From: CAWJMN01 sp963844055
GTDB taxonomy: Bacteria > Planctomycetota > Planctomycetia > Pirellulales > Pirellulaceae
NCBI GenBank assembly: GCA_963844055.1
Contig: CAWJMN010000002.1
Location: 2,108,001 to 2,172,000 of the forward strand
Length of the DNA stretch: 64,000 nt
Direction of reading: 5' to 3'
The notes under the pieces: model-generated
The model's database searches: none
What the model was told of the DNA's origin: nothing
What the model saw: the letters and a program-made list of their open reading frames with translations, nothing else
Part shown: positions 20,373-29,642 of the stretch, one piece after another
How the letters are laid out: each line of letters starts with the position of its first letter
Position numbering within the stretch: position 1 is the first letter of the stretch
Program-made: the position numbers and the translations under genes

Positions 20373-21623
20373 TTATCGAAACAATTGCACGACCTTGTCA
20401 AACAGGTCGCTCGCCCGGCTAAAGCGCCGAGCGTCGGTGTTCTTGCCTGCTTGCGGCATGGCAGGTTTCAGGCCAATCTCACCGGACCAGTCGGGGCGAT
20501 TCACCACCAGCGCCACATAGCAGCGCAGTTCGCCCGTGACGGTTTCTCCTGCACTGCCGTATTGCACTTCGGCTACGCGAATGGACTGGATCGCTTCGCG
20601 AGGAATCTCCATCCGCTCTTTGCTTCCCTCATAGCGAAGCACTTTTTGCTGCTCGTCAATGAACAGAAAGCCATAGTCGAGCGACTTCGGCAGGGCCTTG
20701 TCCCATTGGTCATCGGCATAAAGATAAACCGGCACCGTTTGAGGATGTTGCAAGTCCACCGACAGCCCCGGCCGGTTTTTCCAGCGTTTCAGCGTCGCCT
20801 TCATCAGCAAGCTATCCGCCCAAAATTCTCCCACAAAGGCGACGTAGGCTCCCGTCAGCCACATGCCGCCAATCGTGTAGACAATCGCAATCACCCAGTG
20901 AACGCTGGTAAGTTCCCGCCAATGCAGGCCACCCCAAACCAAAAGCACAACAAGGCTAATCAGGAACGCTAGGAACGGTCCCACTCCAATCGTGATGGCG
21001 GCAACCTTTTCCCCCAGGCTATTCTCCATGCGGTCACTTTCAGGAACCGGCGTTACCTGGACCGTCTTCTGAGGCACATAGCAATCGGGCGCGAGGAATA
21101 GGTCGTTTTCAAACCCTTCCGTCAGTTCAGGCGGACGCCAGCCCGAAAGTTCCACAGCAACTCCCAAGCGATGCAGCGCAAGGGCCAAACGCTCCACGCG
21201 AATTTCATCGGGGAACCCAATTGCGGCAAACTTCCCCTGATAAAAAAGGTGCAAGTAGCCATGCGGAAAGTCCTGCTCTCCCTTGCGACGGATGACCACC
21301 TGGGAAATTTCCTTCAGCGGATAATTCCAGTGCATCTCGATCTTCCCGCCTCCTGCGGAGACGTGGATAGAATCATCATCAAGCTCGGCAGATCGCTGCG
21401 AAGCGCCAAACTCAATGGCAAACCAGCACAAAAGCCCCAGCCCAAGCCCCAGCAACAGGCTTGTCAAAATCGTTTGGCCCGCATACATCATCAGCAGCGA
21501 GACCACGACGCCCCCCGCGACAAACGGGCCTCCCACGAGCAGCCAATCCTTGGCGTTACGGATGCGATACAAGAAGAAGGAGGGCTCGTTCCAAGTGAAC
21601 TTGTGCTTGGCAAACAGCTTCAT
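20373..21623 (-). CDS. Hypothetical membrane protein with two helical hairpins
   Basis: 416 residues from ATG 21623, chosen for GAGGGA seven bases upstream; the frame opens 71 codons further but without a site. A membrane hairpin lies at residues ~25-65 (Leu-Leu-Val-Gly-Gly-Pro-Phe-Val-Ala-Gly ... Leu-Leu-Leu-Gly-Leu-Gly-Leu-Gly). A cytoplasmic PH-like beta-rich stretch follows. A second pair of helices occurs at ~235-300 (Phe-Leu-Ala-Phe-Leu-Ile-Ser-Leu-Val-Val and Trp-Val-Ile-Ala-Ile-Val-Tyr). The C-terminal ~115 residues are again soluble. Two similar segments suggest an internal duplication of a membrane-plus-PH-like unit. No named family. Confidence 0.72.
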   Translation of the reverse strand: MKLFAKHKFTWNEPSFFLYRIRNAKDWLLVGGPFVAGGVVVSLLMMYAGQTILTSLLLGLGLGLLCWFAIEFGASQRSAELDDDSIHVSAGGGKIEMHWNYPLKEISQVVIRRKGEQDFPHGYLHLFYQGKFAAIGFPDEIRVERLALALHRLGVAVELSGWRPPELTEGFENDLFLAPDCYVPQKTVQVTPVPESDRMENSLGEKVAAITIGVGPFLAFLISLVVLLVWGGLHWRELTSVHWVIAIVYTIGGMWLTGAYVAFVGEFWADSLLMKATLKRWKNRPGLSVDLQHPQTVPVYLYADDQWDKALPKSLDYGFLFIDEQQKVLRYEGSKERMEIPREAIQSIRVAEVQYGSAGETVTGELRCYVALVVNRPDWSGEIGLKPAMPQAGKNTDARRFSRASDLFDKVVQLFR

Positions 21624-22139
21624 CGAAGTCCCTCGTTTCCCTTGGCAATCATCGGGGAGATTTCTGCCACGAATCACGCCCCAGGCACGCCGTAGCAGGC
21701 AACGAGGATTCTGTCTGGTTTTTTCGCAAATTGCAATCTTTATGCGATAAATGAAGCAAGTCTTCGGCCGAATGTCGTTTGGCCACCTCTGGCGTCTTGC
21801 CACGGCATTGTGGGCAGGTCCGCCGATTTCTCTCACGCCTAAGGTGCGTTCCTCGCGACCTACAGGCAGCCTCAGGAAGGGCCCTGGTTCCCCTCAGGAC
21901 GAGCTTAGAGGGGCTGGGACGACTGTCAGGGCGCCTTTTGGCGTCTGGACGAATTAGGCGATAAGTATTGAAAATCTATTAAGGATATAAGATTATCTTT
22001 CCAGCAAAAAATGGCAAAAATTCACCTGCCATCAGTGACCAGACGTGTCACAAGGGGTGGTTAAGCGGCCGTGAAAAGTTGGCTCAACTCTCAAGGCCCT
22101 AAGAGGTCATTACGAAAAACGAAAAGCGAGTAAGGTTTG
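21624..22139. other. Gene-free stretch between the membrane protein and the FRG gene
   Basis: 516 bases, with a GC-rich left part and an A/T-rich right part (from ~21960) that leads into the lower-GC FRG gene. Short open frames exist but lack ribosome binding sites and protein-like composition. I see no clear signal. Confidence 0.4.
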
Positions 22140-22979
22140 CTAGAGTATGCCATCAAGTTCAAATGCTCGAAGCCCGAGAGTTCGAACGAGCGCGTCTTCA
22201 GACTGATAGAGCGTGTAGTGATTGATGTTGTAGGTTTCGAGTTGACGAAGAGCTTCGAGACGGTCAGATCTTGGGAACGTAAGTTTTATTAGGACATCCT
22301 GCTCTTCTCTATTGCGAGGCCGTTCAACATCATGATGGGAGCAGAAGACATGCTCCTTAATTGAATTGTCTCGTCTGGTAGCAATGGTGTACTGAGCTTT
22401 CTGGGCGAAATGGCGAGTGTCTGTTCTGATGTTTGGACCAATCGAACGTATACAGGCGGCACCAAAGCCGCGATGTTTTATTCCGCTTGGAGCTTCGATA
22501 AAAGCAAACACTGAACATCGATCAGCGCTGCAGCTAGACTCGAAAGCAAAGTATGCCGCGACATAGGGCGAACTGGTCCAGTCTAAGAGTGGCGACGGAA
22601 ACCCATGATGTCGCAGGTAGACTAGGTATTCGACGTTAGGCAAATATGGCTTGAAAAAATCTTTGTTTTCGTCAAGTTCCTGGACAACCTCTGGAAAACT
22701 TTCGACTCCCCATCTCTTTGCTGTAAGCGATTCTACCTCGTGAGTCACAGAATAAACTTTTGCCATATATTGACGAACGGAATATTTATTGACGGAGTCA
22801 GTGCGTTCGAGCGTTGTCTGCAATTTCCATTCACTGCTTGCTTGGCCACGAAACAAAATGTCGGGTTTGGTTGACACCTCATTGCCATCTGAAGTTTGGC
22901 AAGTTCTTGTATACTCTTTCTCAACCTTTGCGATTGTTGTGGGAAACTCTGACCATGAGGTGAGATTGATTTCTTCCAT
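22140..22979 (-). CDS. FRG-domain protein
   Basis: 279 residues. FRG signatures: Ile-Leu-Phe-Arg-Gly-Gln-Ala at about residue 42-48 (the motif that names the domain) and Leu-Arg-His-His-Gly-Phe-Pro-Ser-Pro-Leu-Leu-Asp-Trp-Thr near 122-135, followed by Pro-Tyr-Val-Ala-Ala-Tyr-Phe-Ala-Phe. FRG proteins are scattered, often in mobile or defence islands, and their biochemistry is unproven. Here the gene is alone, is visibly richer in A/T than its neighbours and is bordered by repeats, which suggests horizontal acquisition. The start at 22979 has no strong ribosome binding site. Confidence 0.85.
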   Translation of the reverse strand: MEEINLTSWSEFPTTIAKVEKEYTRTCQTSDGNEVSTKPDILFRGQASSEWKLQTTLERTDSVNKYSVRQYMAKVYSVTHEVESLTAKRWGVESFPEVVQELDENKDFFKPYLPNVEYLVYLRHHGFPSPLLDWTSSPYVAAYFAFESSCSADRCSVFAFIEAPSGIKHRGFGAACIRSIGPNIRTDTRHFAQKAQYTIATRRDNSIKEHVFCSHHDVERPRNREEQDVLIKLTFPRSDRLEALRQLETYNINHYTLYQSEDALVRTLGLRAFELDGIL

Positions 22980-23426
22980 CGTTAAATCGCTAATTCCAAA
23001 ATGCTGAGGAGTACACGAAATAGCAGGAGCAAAAAACGCTCGTTGAACTGCATCGGTAAATTATTATGCCGCCAAGTCTTCACACGCTGCTAGGCGGTTG
23101 CAAAATAATAGCGATGGATCGAAAACTCGTGCTGGCGTTTGGCAGGAAGAGTTTGCCACAGAGCTCACAGAGGCCACAGAGAGAAATGAAAGAGTGAACT
23201 GTCAGAGCCGGAAGCGTGAGCGACCGCCTTCGCTGTGATTTACTCTTCGAAGTAGACGCGTACGTCTCGCCGCGTCCCAGGCGGTGCCTATCCCTGACTT
23301 CCCACCGCTAGCGCGGCCCAGGTTCAAGAACCTGGGCTACCCGATTGCCGGCTAAGACGCGAGGAAGGCCGGTCGCTTACGCTTCCGGCTCTGAAAAGGC
23401 CATGATATTGAAGCGCGGTTGCAGTA
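22980..23426. other. Repeat-filled intergenic region
   Basis: Contains a single CACAGAG-type repeat at about 23148-23190 (GTTTGCCACAGAGCTCACAG start) and a small inverted-repeat element at 23202-23394. No coding sequence seen. Confidence 0.6.
23202..23394. repeat. 193-bp MITE-like element with 24-bp inverted ends
   Basis: Left end TCAGAGCCGGAAGCGTGAGC (23202-23221, continuing GACC to 23225) pairs with right end GGTCGCTTACGCTTCCGGCT (23371-23390, continuing CTGA to 23394) with one mismatch in 24. The interior carries the hairpin CCCAGGTTCAAGAACCTGGG near 23322-23341. No transposase inside. Probably a non-autonomous dispersed repeat. Confidence 0.75.
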
Positions 23427-24200
23427 CTAGTCAAACGTGCGGCAAAGCATGCCGCCGTCGGCGCTGATGACAGAGCCAGTGATGTAGGCTCCCGCATCGG
23501 ACGCCATCAACAGTACCGGGCCGGCCATCTCGGGCGTCTCGCCCCAGCGAAGCAAGGCCGTACGGCTGGCAAAGATCTTCTTTTGCTCAGGGCTGAGCAG
23601 GTTCTTCGTCAGGTCGGTGGCAATCGGTCCTGGTGCCAAGCAATTGACGGTGATGCCATAAGGGCCGAGCTCTAACGCTTGGGCCCGAGCCATCCCTACA
23701 AGGGCGGCCTTCGTCGCAGAGTACAAGCCACGGCCAGGATTCGAGGCCTGGGCCATCACGCTAGATGTGTAGATGATGCGGCCCCACTTGCGTTCGATCA
23801 TGCCGGGGACCAAGCACTTGGCCAGCAGCATGCAGCTGGTGAAATTCAGTTCGAGGATGTTGTCCCAAACTTCCATCGTCGTGTCGACCAGCTTTTGTGG
23901 CTTGTTGCTGCCGGCATTGTTGAACAGGATGTCAACCTTGCCGAGCTTGGCAATCACGTCCTTGGCCAGCTTTTCCACCGCGGCGCGGTCGTTCATGTCG
24001 GCCACAAAGTACTCGACCCGTACGCTGAGTCCGTCGGCGATTTCGTCGCGAGCTGCCTTAAGCTCGCTTTCGCTCCGTGCGCTGATGGCGATGTCGGCCC
24101 CCATCTCGGCTAGGCCGCGGGCTACCGTCTTGCCAATCCCTTTGCTGCCACCGGTAACGAGGGCGACGCGCCCCTTGAGATCAAACAGTTCGCGGATCAT
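23427..24200 (-). CDS. Short-chain dehydrogenase/reductase (SDR)
   Basis: 257 residues, classical SDR. The cofactor motif is Thr-Gly-Gly-Ser-Lys-Gly-Ile-Gly (residues ~16-23), Asn-Asn-Ala-Gly-Ser follows near 92, catalytic Ser-Ser sits in Tyr-Thr-Ser-Ser-Val-Met, and the Tyr-x-x-x-Lys pair is Tyr-Ser-Ala-Thr-Lys near 158-162. The Pro-Gly-Pro-Ile-Ala-Thr-Asp segment and the C-terminal Gly-Ser-Val-Ile-Ser-Ala-Asp-Gly-Gly are typical of the 3-oxoacyl-ACP reductase / gluconate 5-dehydrogenase group. Substrate is not decided by sequence. It lies 135 bases downstream of the dehydrogenase gene, with a terminator between. Confidence 0.92.
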   Translation of the reverse strand: MIRELFDLKGRVALVTGGSKGIGKTVARGLAEMGADIAISARSESELKAARDEIADGLSVRVEYFVADMNDRAAVEKLAKDVIAKLGKVDILFNNAGSNKPQKLVDTTMEVWDNILELNFTSCMLLAKCLVPGMIERKWGRIIYTSSVMAQASNPGRGLYSATKAALVGMARAQALELGPYGITVNCLAPGPIATDLTKNLLSPEQKKIFASRTALLRWGETPEMAGPVLLMASDAGAYITGSVISADGGMLCRTFD

Positions 24201-24233
24201 GGTTTGTCTTTATGCCTAGGAGGGTTGTGAATG

Positions 24234-24271
24234 AAAAAAGGGTCAGCCAAACGGATGTCTGGCCGACCCTT
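24234..24271 (-). terminator. Rho-independent terminator of the dehydrogenase gene
   Basis: On the minus strand AAGGGTCGGCCAGAC pairs with GGCTGACCCTT across a short loop (one G-T pair) and runs into a T tract at 24240-24235. It separates the dehydrogenase gene (stop 24336) from the SDR gene (start 24200). Confidence 0.82.
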
Positions 24272-24335
24272 ATGCAGTGAATCCTTCAAGGATTGTTTGT
24301 CGTTTACGTCAGGATAAATCCTGACCTACCAAAGA

Positions 24336-25406
24336 CTACAGGTGCGAAACCACCAGGTCGCCTACCTCGCGAGTGCCGTAGCCCATCTTGCCGGCCGACT
24401 GGCTCTTCATCTTGGTGCCGGTGACGATTTGGATCGCCTTCATGATCCGCTCTGCAGCGGCAACATGGCCCGAGTGTTCTAGCAGCATGGCCATAGCACC
24501 AATCGCAGCGATCGGGTTGATCACATTGAGGCCGGTGTACTTCGGAGCGCTACCGCCCATCGGCTCGTACATGCTGACGCCACCCTTTTCGGGGTTGATA
24601 TTGCCGCCAGCAGCCACGCCCAGGCCACCTTGGATCATGGCGCCTAGGTCGGTGATGATGTCGCCAAACATGTTGGTCGTCACGATCACGTCGTAGTATT
24701 CCGGCGTCTTGACCATCCACATGCAGCAAGCATCGACGTGGTTGTAGTCGGCTTGAACGTCTGGATATTCCTTGGCAACATCTTGGAAAGCGCGCCACCA
24801 GGTGTCGTGACCAAAGGTCAGCACGTTGGTCTTGGCAACCAGCGTCAACTTCTTCCCCTTGGGATTGTTGCGCTTGCGAGTGTATTCAAAGGCCCATCGG
24901 ATGCAGCGTTCGCAACCCTTGCGGGTGTAGACGGCCGTCTGGGTGGAAACTTCGTCTGGCGTTCCCTTCTTGAGGAAGCCACCGGTGCCGCAGTACATGT
25001 CTTCGGTGTTCTCGCGAACGACGACGAAGTCAATGTCGGCAGGACCCTTGCCGGCCAGGGGAGTCTCTACGCCTGGGAACAGCTTCACAGGGCGGAGGTT
25101 GATGTACTGATCGAGTTGGAAGCGAAGTTCCAGCAGCAGCCCCTTTTCCAAGATGCCAGGCTTTACGTCGGGATGGCCAACCGCGCCCAGATAGATGGCG
25201 TCGAACTTGCGAAGTTCATCGACGGCGCCAGCGGGCAGGGTTTCGCCGGTGCGGAGGTAGCGTTCGCCACCGAAGTCGAAGTCGGTCGTCTTGTAGGTGA
25301 AGCCTTCCAACTTGGAGACCGCAGCCAAAACCTTCAGGGCCTCGGCTGTAACTTCAGGACCGGTGCCGTCGCCGCCGATCACGGCGATATTCAATTGCTT
25401 GCTCAT
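24336..25406 (-). CDS. Isopropylmalate/isocitrate-type decarboxylating dehydrogenase
   Basis: 356 residues of the beta-decarboxylating dehydrogenase family, cytoplasmic, NAD(P)-dependent. Landmarks: Gly-Gly-Asp-Gly-Thr-Gly-Pro-Glu-Val at the start, Leu-Arg-Pro-Val-Lys near 102, Val-Val-Arg-Glu-Asn-Thr-Glu-Asp-Met-Tyr near 128, the metal-binding Asn-Met-Phe-Gly-Asp-Ile-Ile-Thr-Asp-Leu, and Glu-Pro-Met-Gly-Gly-Ser-Ala-Pro. Planctomycete homologues are usually named 3-isopropylmalate dehydrogenase (leucine synthesis). However, Glu-Asn-Thr-Glu-Asp is closer to isocitrate, homoisocitrate and tartrate dehydrogenases than to LeuB, which has Glu-Leu-Thr-Gly-Gly. No leu genes flank it. Family certain, substrate open. 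Confidence 0.88.
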   Translation of the reverse strand: MSKQLNIAVIGGDGTGPEVTAEALKVLAAVSKLEGFTYKTTDFDFGGERYLRTGETLPAGAVDELRKFDAIYLGAVGHPDVKPGILEKGLLLELRFQLDQYINLRPVKLFPGVETPLAGKGPADIDFVVVRENTEDMYCGTGGFLKKGTPDEVSTQTAVYTRKGCERCIRWAFEYTRKRNNPKGKKLTLVAKTNVLTFGHDTWWRAFQDVAKEYPDVQADYNHVDACCMWMVKTPEYYDVIVTTNMFGDIITDLGAMIQGGLGVAAGGNINPEKGGVSMYEPMGGSAPKYTGLNVINPIAAIGAMAMLLEHSGHVAAAERIMKAIQIVTGTKMKSQSAGKMGYGTREVGDLVVSHL

Positions 25407-25578
25407 CAGACTCTACCAGGGAAAAGGACGGTGCTTGGGAAAGCTCATTATTCTATGCCCAGCGAGGCCCGCTCACAAGGATTGCAGACCTACGTTTAGG
25501 CGTCAATGTTAAGCAGATTTAACAACCTAGGGGACTTTTTCCGGCCAACGCCTAAATGCAGCCAATAAAATCTCCCAA

Positions 25579-27282
25579 TCATGGCCCGTCCGAACCACGC
25601 CCGCCCGAGGCACCTTCTGCCGGAGACTCAGCACTTTCCGATTTCGTGGGAGGAGCATCGACCGCGACAAGTTTTATATCGATGTTCCCCCAGGCCTTAT
25701 AAAGCTCAGACCACTTTCGAACGGTTTCTGTTTCATACGCTTCGCCATAAGGACTTCCACAGCGAAGGGTGACTCGGTCATTCGATCGCTTTAGAAATCG
25801 GAAAGACTTTCCTTGAAACGGATCTACAGTATCCACTTCTGGGAACATTTCCTTGAGCTCTGTCAGTGAGTCGGGAAAGACTCCTTTCGCAATTCGATAA
25901 CGATGCATGGCCACTGCTATTAGCGATAGTTGATTGACTGCATCATGCGTTGCCGCTTCTGCGAACACCTCCTGTGGCGAAACACCAACCGCCGTAAACA
26001 CTACGCCGCGAGGCCCATCACGCCAAGTCCTTTCCAGAGCGTCAATCTGTCTTACGTTCGAATAGTGAGGAAGTGGCTTGGAGGTCTGAGCAAATTGCGA
26101 GTAATCCTGATAGTTCTTTAGGTCACTGGGTAGATAGAAGATCTTTGCTGGGATTTCGGCGGCCAGTCGTTCTAGTCCTTCGGCACTTGAAGATACCGGC
26201 GCGACTCTTGATAGGTACCGTCGATCTAACATCTGATGAATGTCAATCGGCGATTGATGTCGGAATATGTTGGGCATCTGCTGCCAGCGTGGCGTTGGCA
26301 TCCACTGCGCTAAAATCTTAAGCGACTCATCATCAAAGGAATAGTTCGCAAACAGATGCTCCAACTCTTGAAAAGCGATCAGGCTCAACTGCCTAGACGT
26401 CGATTGTTCCATCCATTTGGGCACTTGTCCCACATGGTCAGCTAGGCGAAAAAGCGCCAGCAAGTTTTCCATCGCGAGCTTTGTATCCCCTCGCGACATC
26501 GCCACCCTTTCGTCTAGCAAAAGTGTCACCGTAAGGTTGTCCACATGACGCGACTCGATAGCATCTCCCAAGAAACCCTTTGGATCGTATTTCGGGCAGT
26601 AATAGGGAAGGGCGGCGATGTTTCGGATCGTGCCAGCACAGAGCGCCATCGCATCCACATGTTTCACAATCACTGGATCATCTGCCGCGAAATCTTCAGG
26701 CAACTTACCTTTGCTGTTCAGAAAGGTGCTGAGCTCTTGAACTTCCTTAGGCCATGTCCCATTCGGACTTAGTAAGAACGCCGCTTTGTAGAGCAATGCT
26801 GCATTTTCGTCGGGGGACTTCTTGGGCTTAAACAGCACTTCGATCTCCTCGAGTGCCTTCTTATCGACGTCAGCAATCGCAGCGCTTTCACGCTGATAAA
26901 GCCAGCCCACATAGCCCGACAAAATTCCAGCGACGCCAAGAAGAACCAGCGTCAGCCTTCCCAGCGGCCAGCGTGCCGCACGAGATTTTCCTTCCACTCG
27001 CCAGTTGCCAAAGATGGCGACAACGAGATACGCAACGACACTTATCCACAGGAGATTTAGTAGCGAAGTAACCAAACCATTCTTATAACTTCCGTACATC
27101 TCGTTATGGATGGCAACCCATAACAGGAAGAACCCGGCTCCACCAAGGCAGAGGCCAAAAAAGAGGAGCACCAGTGGATTAAGGAACCACCAGAGCCGTG
27201 CTGAAAGCGCCACCAGCCACAGCGTAGCGGCCACCATCAGCAATAGAGATAAAATCCAGAGCAGTACAAAGCAGAAGTACAT
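25579..27282 (-). CDS. Large hypothetical membrane-anchored protein
   Basis: 567 residues. The first ~130 form about four membrane helices (Leu-Leu-Trp-Ile-Leu-Ser-Leu-Leu-Leu; Val-Leu-Leu-Phe-Phe-Gly-Leu-Cys-Leu; Leu-Trp-Ile-Ser-Val-Val-Ala-Tyr-Leu; Leu-Val-Leu-Leu-Gly-Val-Ala-Gly). About 400 soluble residues follow, helical in character, ending in a Ser/Glu/Gly-rich tail. A Pro-Asp-Ser-Leu-Thr-Glu-Leu segment near 500 and a Pro-Phe-Gln-Gly-Lys-Ser-Phe motif resemble the C-terminal part of other uncharacterised planctomycete membrane proteins. No catalytic motif recognised. The ribosome binding site at 27282 is poor; an internal Met at residue 16 is possible. Confidence 0.75.
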   Translation of the reverse strand: MYFCFVLLWILSLLLMVAATLWLVALSARLWWFLNPLVLLFFGLCLGGAGFFLLWVAIHNEMYGSYKNGLVTSLLNLLWISVVAYLVVAIFGNWRVEGKSRAARWPLGRLTLVLLGVAGILSGYVGWLYQRESAAIADVDKKALEEIEVLFKPKKSPDENAALLYKAAFLLSPNGTWPKEVQELSTFLNSKGKLPEDFAADDPVIVKHVDAMALCAGTIRNIAALPYYCPKYDPKGFLGDAIESRHVDNLTVTLLLDERVAMSRGDTKLAMENLLALFRLADHVGQVPKWMEQSTSRQLSLIAFQELEHLFANYSFDDESLKILAQWMPTPRWQQMPNIFRHQSPIDIHQMLDRRYLSRVAPVSSSAEGLERLAAEIPAKIFYLPSDLKNYQDYSQFAQTSKPLPHYSNVRQIDALERTWRDGPRGVVFTAVGVSPQEVFAEAATHDAVNQLSLIAVAMHRYRIAKGVFPDSLTELKEMFPEVDTVDPFQGKSFRFLKRSNDRVTLRCGSPYGEAYETETVRKWSELYKAWGNIDIKLVAVDAPPTKSESAESPAEGASGGRGSDGP

Positions 27283-27447
27283 ACAGTGAATGATTTAATG
27301 AGTGAGGGGTTGTCCAACAACAGATTTAGTTGGACATAAACATAAGGGGTTGCTGCCCTAAAATAAAACAAAAAACAGCAACCCTTCCCCCTTTTTGCCA
27401 TACTTCTGATGTACGAAGTGGGCAGTAAAGTAATAAGCAAATTGCTG

Positions 27448-27687
27448 TTACAGCGTTGGCAAGCCACCAGGCGGTGTTACGGGGGCGCGGTCGGCTGCTT
27501 GGAAGTTGCAGTCTCGGTGTTTGCCGTCGCAAAAGGGCTTGTTGGCAGAGGCGCCACAGCGGCACAGGCCGATGTTCGTCTTGCCAGCGGGAATCGTCCA
27601 GGCGGTTCCGGCCGCATCGACAATGGTGATGGGGCCTTCAACGAGCAGGGGACCGTTATCGCGAACCTTGATGGAAACGTTGGACAT
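27448..27687 (-). CDS. CDGSH-type iron-sulfur domain protein
   Basis: 79 residues from ATG 27687, preceded by AGGAGT. The 2Fe-2S binding signature is Cys-Arg-Cys-Gly-Ala-Ser-Ala-Asn-Lys-Pro-Phe-Cys-Asp-Gly-Lys-His: three Cys and one His ligand, as in mitoNEET. The N-terminal half (Gly-Pro-Leu-Leu-Val-Glu-Gly-Pro-Ile) is the common bacterial extension. Small soluble proteins of this type are thought to act in electron or cluster transfer. It stands alone. Confidence 0.92.
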   Translation of the reverse strand: MSNVSIKVRDNGPLLVEGPITIVDAAGTAWTIPAGKTNIGLCRCGASANKPFCDGKHRDCNFQAADRAPVTPPGGLPTL

Positions 27688-28189
27688 GGGGATGACTCCT
27701 TCTGGAATTAGGCCGCCTGTCGGAACTTGCAAAGTCGCTGGCGACAGGTGGCTGCGGTTCATGTCTAACGAGTCAGCCGGCAAAGATCAATTGGCATAGA
27801 CCGGAGAATTTAACAAAGGGTTTCATCCGATGGGGGCAATGGGTGGGCCAGCGTCCCACTGTCGTTCAGACCTGTCTCCACGAGATTCGGCTTGGCGGGC
27901 ATGCGGATCGGGCAAGCTGTAGCGAGCGTCTTTTGCCGTGTGCTCTGTGGAAAGTGACGCCGAGCCTGTCGCAAGTGAAGCGGTGATTTCGTGCGCTAGC
28001 GATTCGCGCAAATTGTCTCTTAGGCTTCGCAATTGGCAAGCTGTATCACGCAGGAAAGATGGTGCATGCGATGCGCCTGTGATCGCAAATTTATTCCGAG
28101 AAATCACGTGTAAAGCAACAAACTTTCGCGACGCTTTTTGTTGACAACCCAGCCCTGTGGTTCATGATTGCAGCAAGGAGAACTCAGCT
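27688..28189. other. Gene-free region before the TPR gene
   Basis: 502 bases. It holds a short GTGTGCTCTGTGG match to the CACAGAG repeat family near 27938-27950 and TTGACA at 28141-28146, which could be a -35 box for the downstream gene. A minus-strand frame at 27823-28107 has no ribosome binding site and a biased composition and is not called. Confidence 0.4.
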
Positions 28190-29401
28190 ATGGCGTCTCA
28201 AACAAAGACGATCCATTCGACATGGATGCCTGGTCAATTTCGTTGGGCTGCATTCGGTAAGAAAGCGGTCATCGGGTTTGCGTTGGTGTTGTCACCGGCG
28301 ATTGCTTCGGCCCAAATCGGACCGAAGCCCGCAGCGGCGAAAGGAACTCCTTCAACCGAGCTTGCACCTTCGGAACGAGGTCGCAAGTTATTGACGGACG
28401 CCTTTGCGCTCACGCGATTTGCCAAGACGGTGGATGACGCGAGTGAGATCCTCGAGCAATGCGAACGTGCTGAATCGCTTCCGCTGAATGCTGCCAATCT
28501 CACCTATGCCCAAAAGCTCAAAGCTTGGGCCTACAATCGCCGGGGAGAACTCTATGCGGAGCAAGCAGCACAGCTGGTTGAAAAGGGCGAAGTTCGCGAA
28601 GCCAACGATTTGGATTCGGTGGCACTCGAAGACTTCAACGCGGCACTTGAGTTGGACGAGACCAAATGGGCCGCCTATCACAATCGAGGAATCAGTCTGG
28701 CCGTATGCGGTCGACATCAGGAAGCCCTGAGTGACTTTGATAAAGTCATTGAGCTTCAAGCCACGCTTCCTAAAGCTTGGTTTAATCGTGCCGAAACCCG
28801 GCTCGCCCTCGGGCGCTGGGAAGACGCCATCGCCGACTATACACAGTTATTAAAACTAACCGCCAATGATGCCGATGCCCTGCTGGGGCGCGGCAAGGCT
28901 TATCTCACACTTGGCAAATTTCCGGCAGCTCTCGCCGATTTTAACCAAGCCCTTCGGTTCCAGCCGAACTCTGCTCTCGCCTTTGCCCTTCGTGGCGAAG
29001 CATCGACCGGCATGGGAAACTGGAACGCGGCCACCAACGACTTTGTTCAAGCGGTTCGGCTTGATCCCAAGCTCGTACGTGGTTACCGAGGGGCCGCTTG
29101 GATCTTGGCGACTTGCCCGGAAGCAACGGTGCGTAAGGCCGATCTGGCTTTGACTTATGCCCAAAAGGCTATCGAGCTTTCTCCGAAACGGGATGCGAAA
29201 CTTCTCGACGTGCTGGCGGCGGCTCAGGCCAATGCGGGCAAGTACGACGAGGCTCGCGAGACGATGCTGGAAGCGATTGCCCTCGTCCAGGGCGAACAGG
29301 CCGAAGAATTAACAACTCGCTTGGCCAACTATTTGGACTCCAAGCCTTATCGAATCTCTCTTCCCTCGGAGCATGCACGGGTCGAAGTAAAGGCACGCTA
29401 G
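28190..29401 (+). CDS. Exported tetratricopeptide-repeat protein
   Basis: 403 residues from ATG 28190, with AAGGAG nine bases upstream. A signal peptide ends around Ala-Ile-Ala-Ser-Ala-Gln (residue ~43). At least five TPR units run from residue ~100 to 330, recognisable by Trp/Tyr-x-x-Arg-Gly ... Ala-Leu-x-Asp-Phe (for example His-Asn-Arg-Gly-Ile-Ser, Phe-Asn-Arg-Ala-Glu-Thr, Leu-Gly-Arg-Gly-Lys-Ala-Tyr). TPRs mediate protein-protein contacts; the partner is unknown. It is a single-gene unit closed by the terminator at 29443. Confidence 0.88.
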   Translation: MASQTKTIHSTWMPGQFRWAAFGKKAVIGFALVLSPAIASAQIGPKPAAAKGTPSTELAPSERGRKLLTDAFALTRFAKTVDDASEILEQCERAESLPLNAANLTYAQKLKAWAYNRRGELYAEQAAQLVEKGEVREANDLDSVALEDFNAALELDETKWAAYHNRGISLAVCGRHQEALSDFDKVIELQATLPKAWFNRAETRLALGRWEDAIADYTQLLKLTANDADALLGRGKAYLTLGKFPAALADFNQALRFQPNSALAFALRGEASTGMGNWNAATNDFVQAVRLDPKLVRGYRGAAWILATCPEATVRKADLALTYAQKAIELSPKRDAKLLDVLAAAQANAGKYDEARETMLEAIALVQGEQAEELTTRLANYLDSKPYRISLPSEHARVEVKAR

Positions 29402-29442
29402 ATACATCGATAGATGGGTACGGGACGCGGTGACGGGACTAG

Positions 29443-29477
29443 GGTGGGACCTGCTTTGGAGCAGGCCCACCTTTTTT
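29443..29477 (+). terminator. Rho-independent terminator of the TPR gene
   Basis: GGTGGGACCTGC (29443-29454) pairs with GCAGGCCCACC (29461-29471) with one bulged A, followed by six T. It is 42 bases after the stop. Confidence 0.88.
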
Positions 29478-29642
29478 GTTTCTTGCAGCACTCGGCGCAG
29501 GCGTGCTACACTTTGTCCACGGGTCAAAACAGGTGGCCCATCGTGCGCATGAAGGGTTGAACCCGCCTGTCCTATTCGACTGCCATCTTCTCATTTGCCC
29601 GTGACTTGCGCATGACGGGTGCCTTGCTAAAGAAGGTGTGCC

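Noticed and set aside
27823..28107. Minus-strand frame upstream of the TPR gene
   Set aside because: No ribosome binding site, biased composition, overlaps the likely promoter region.
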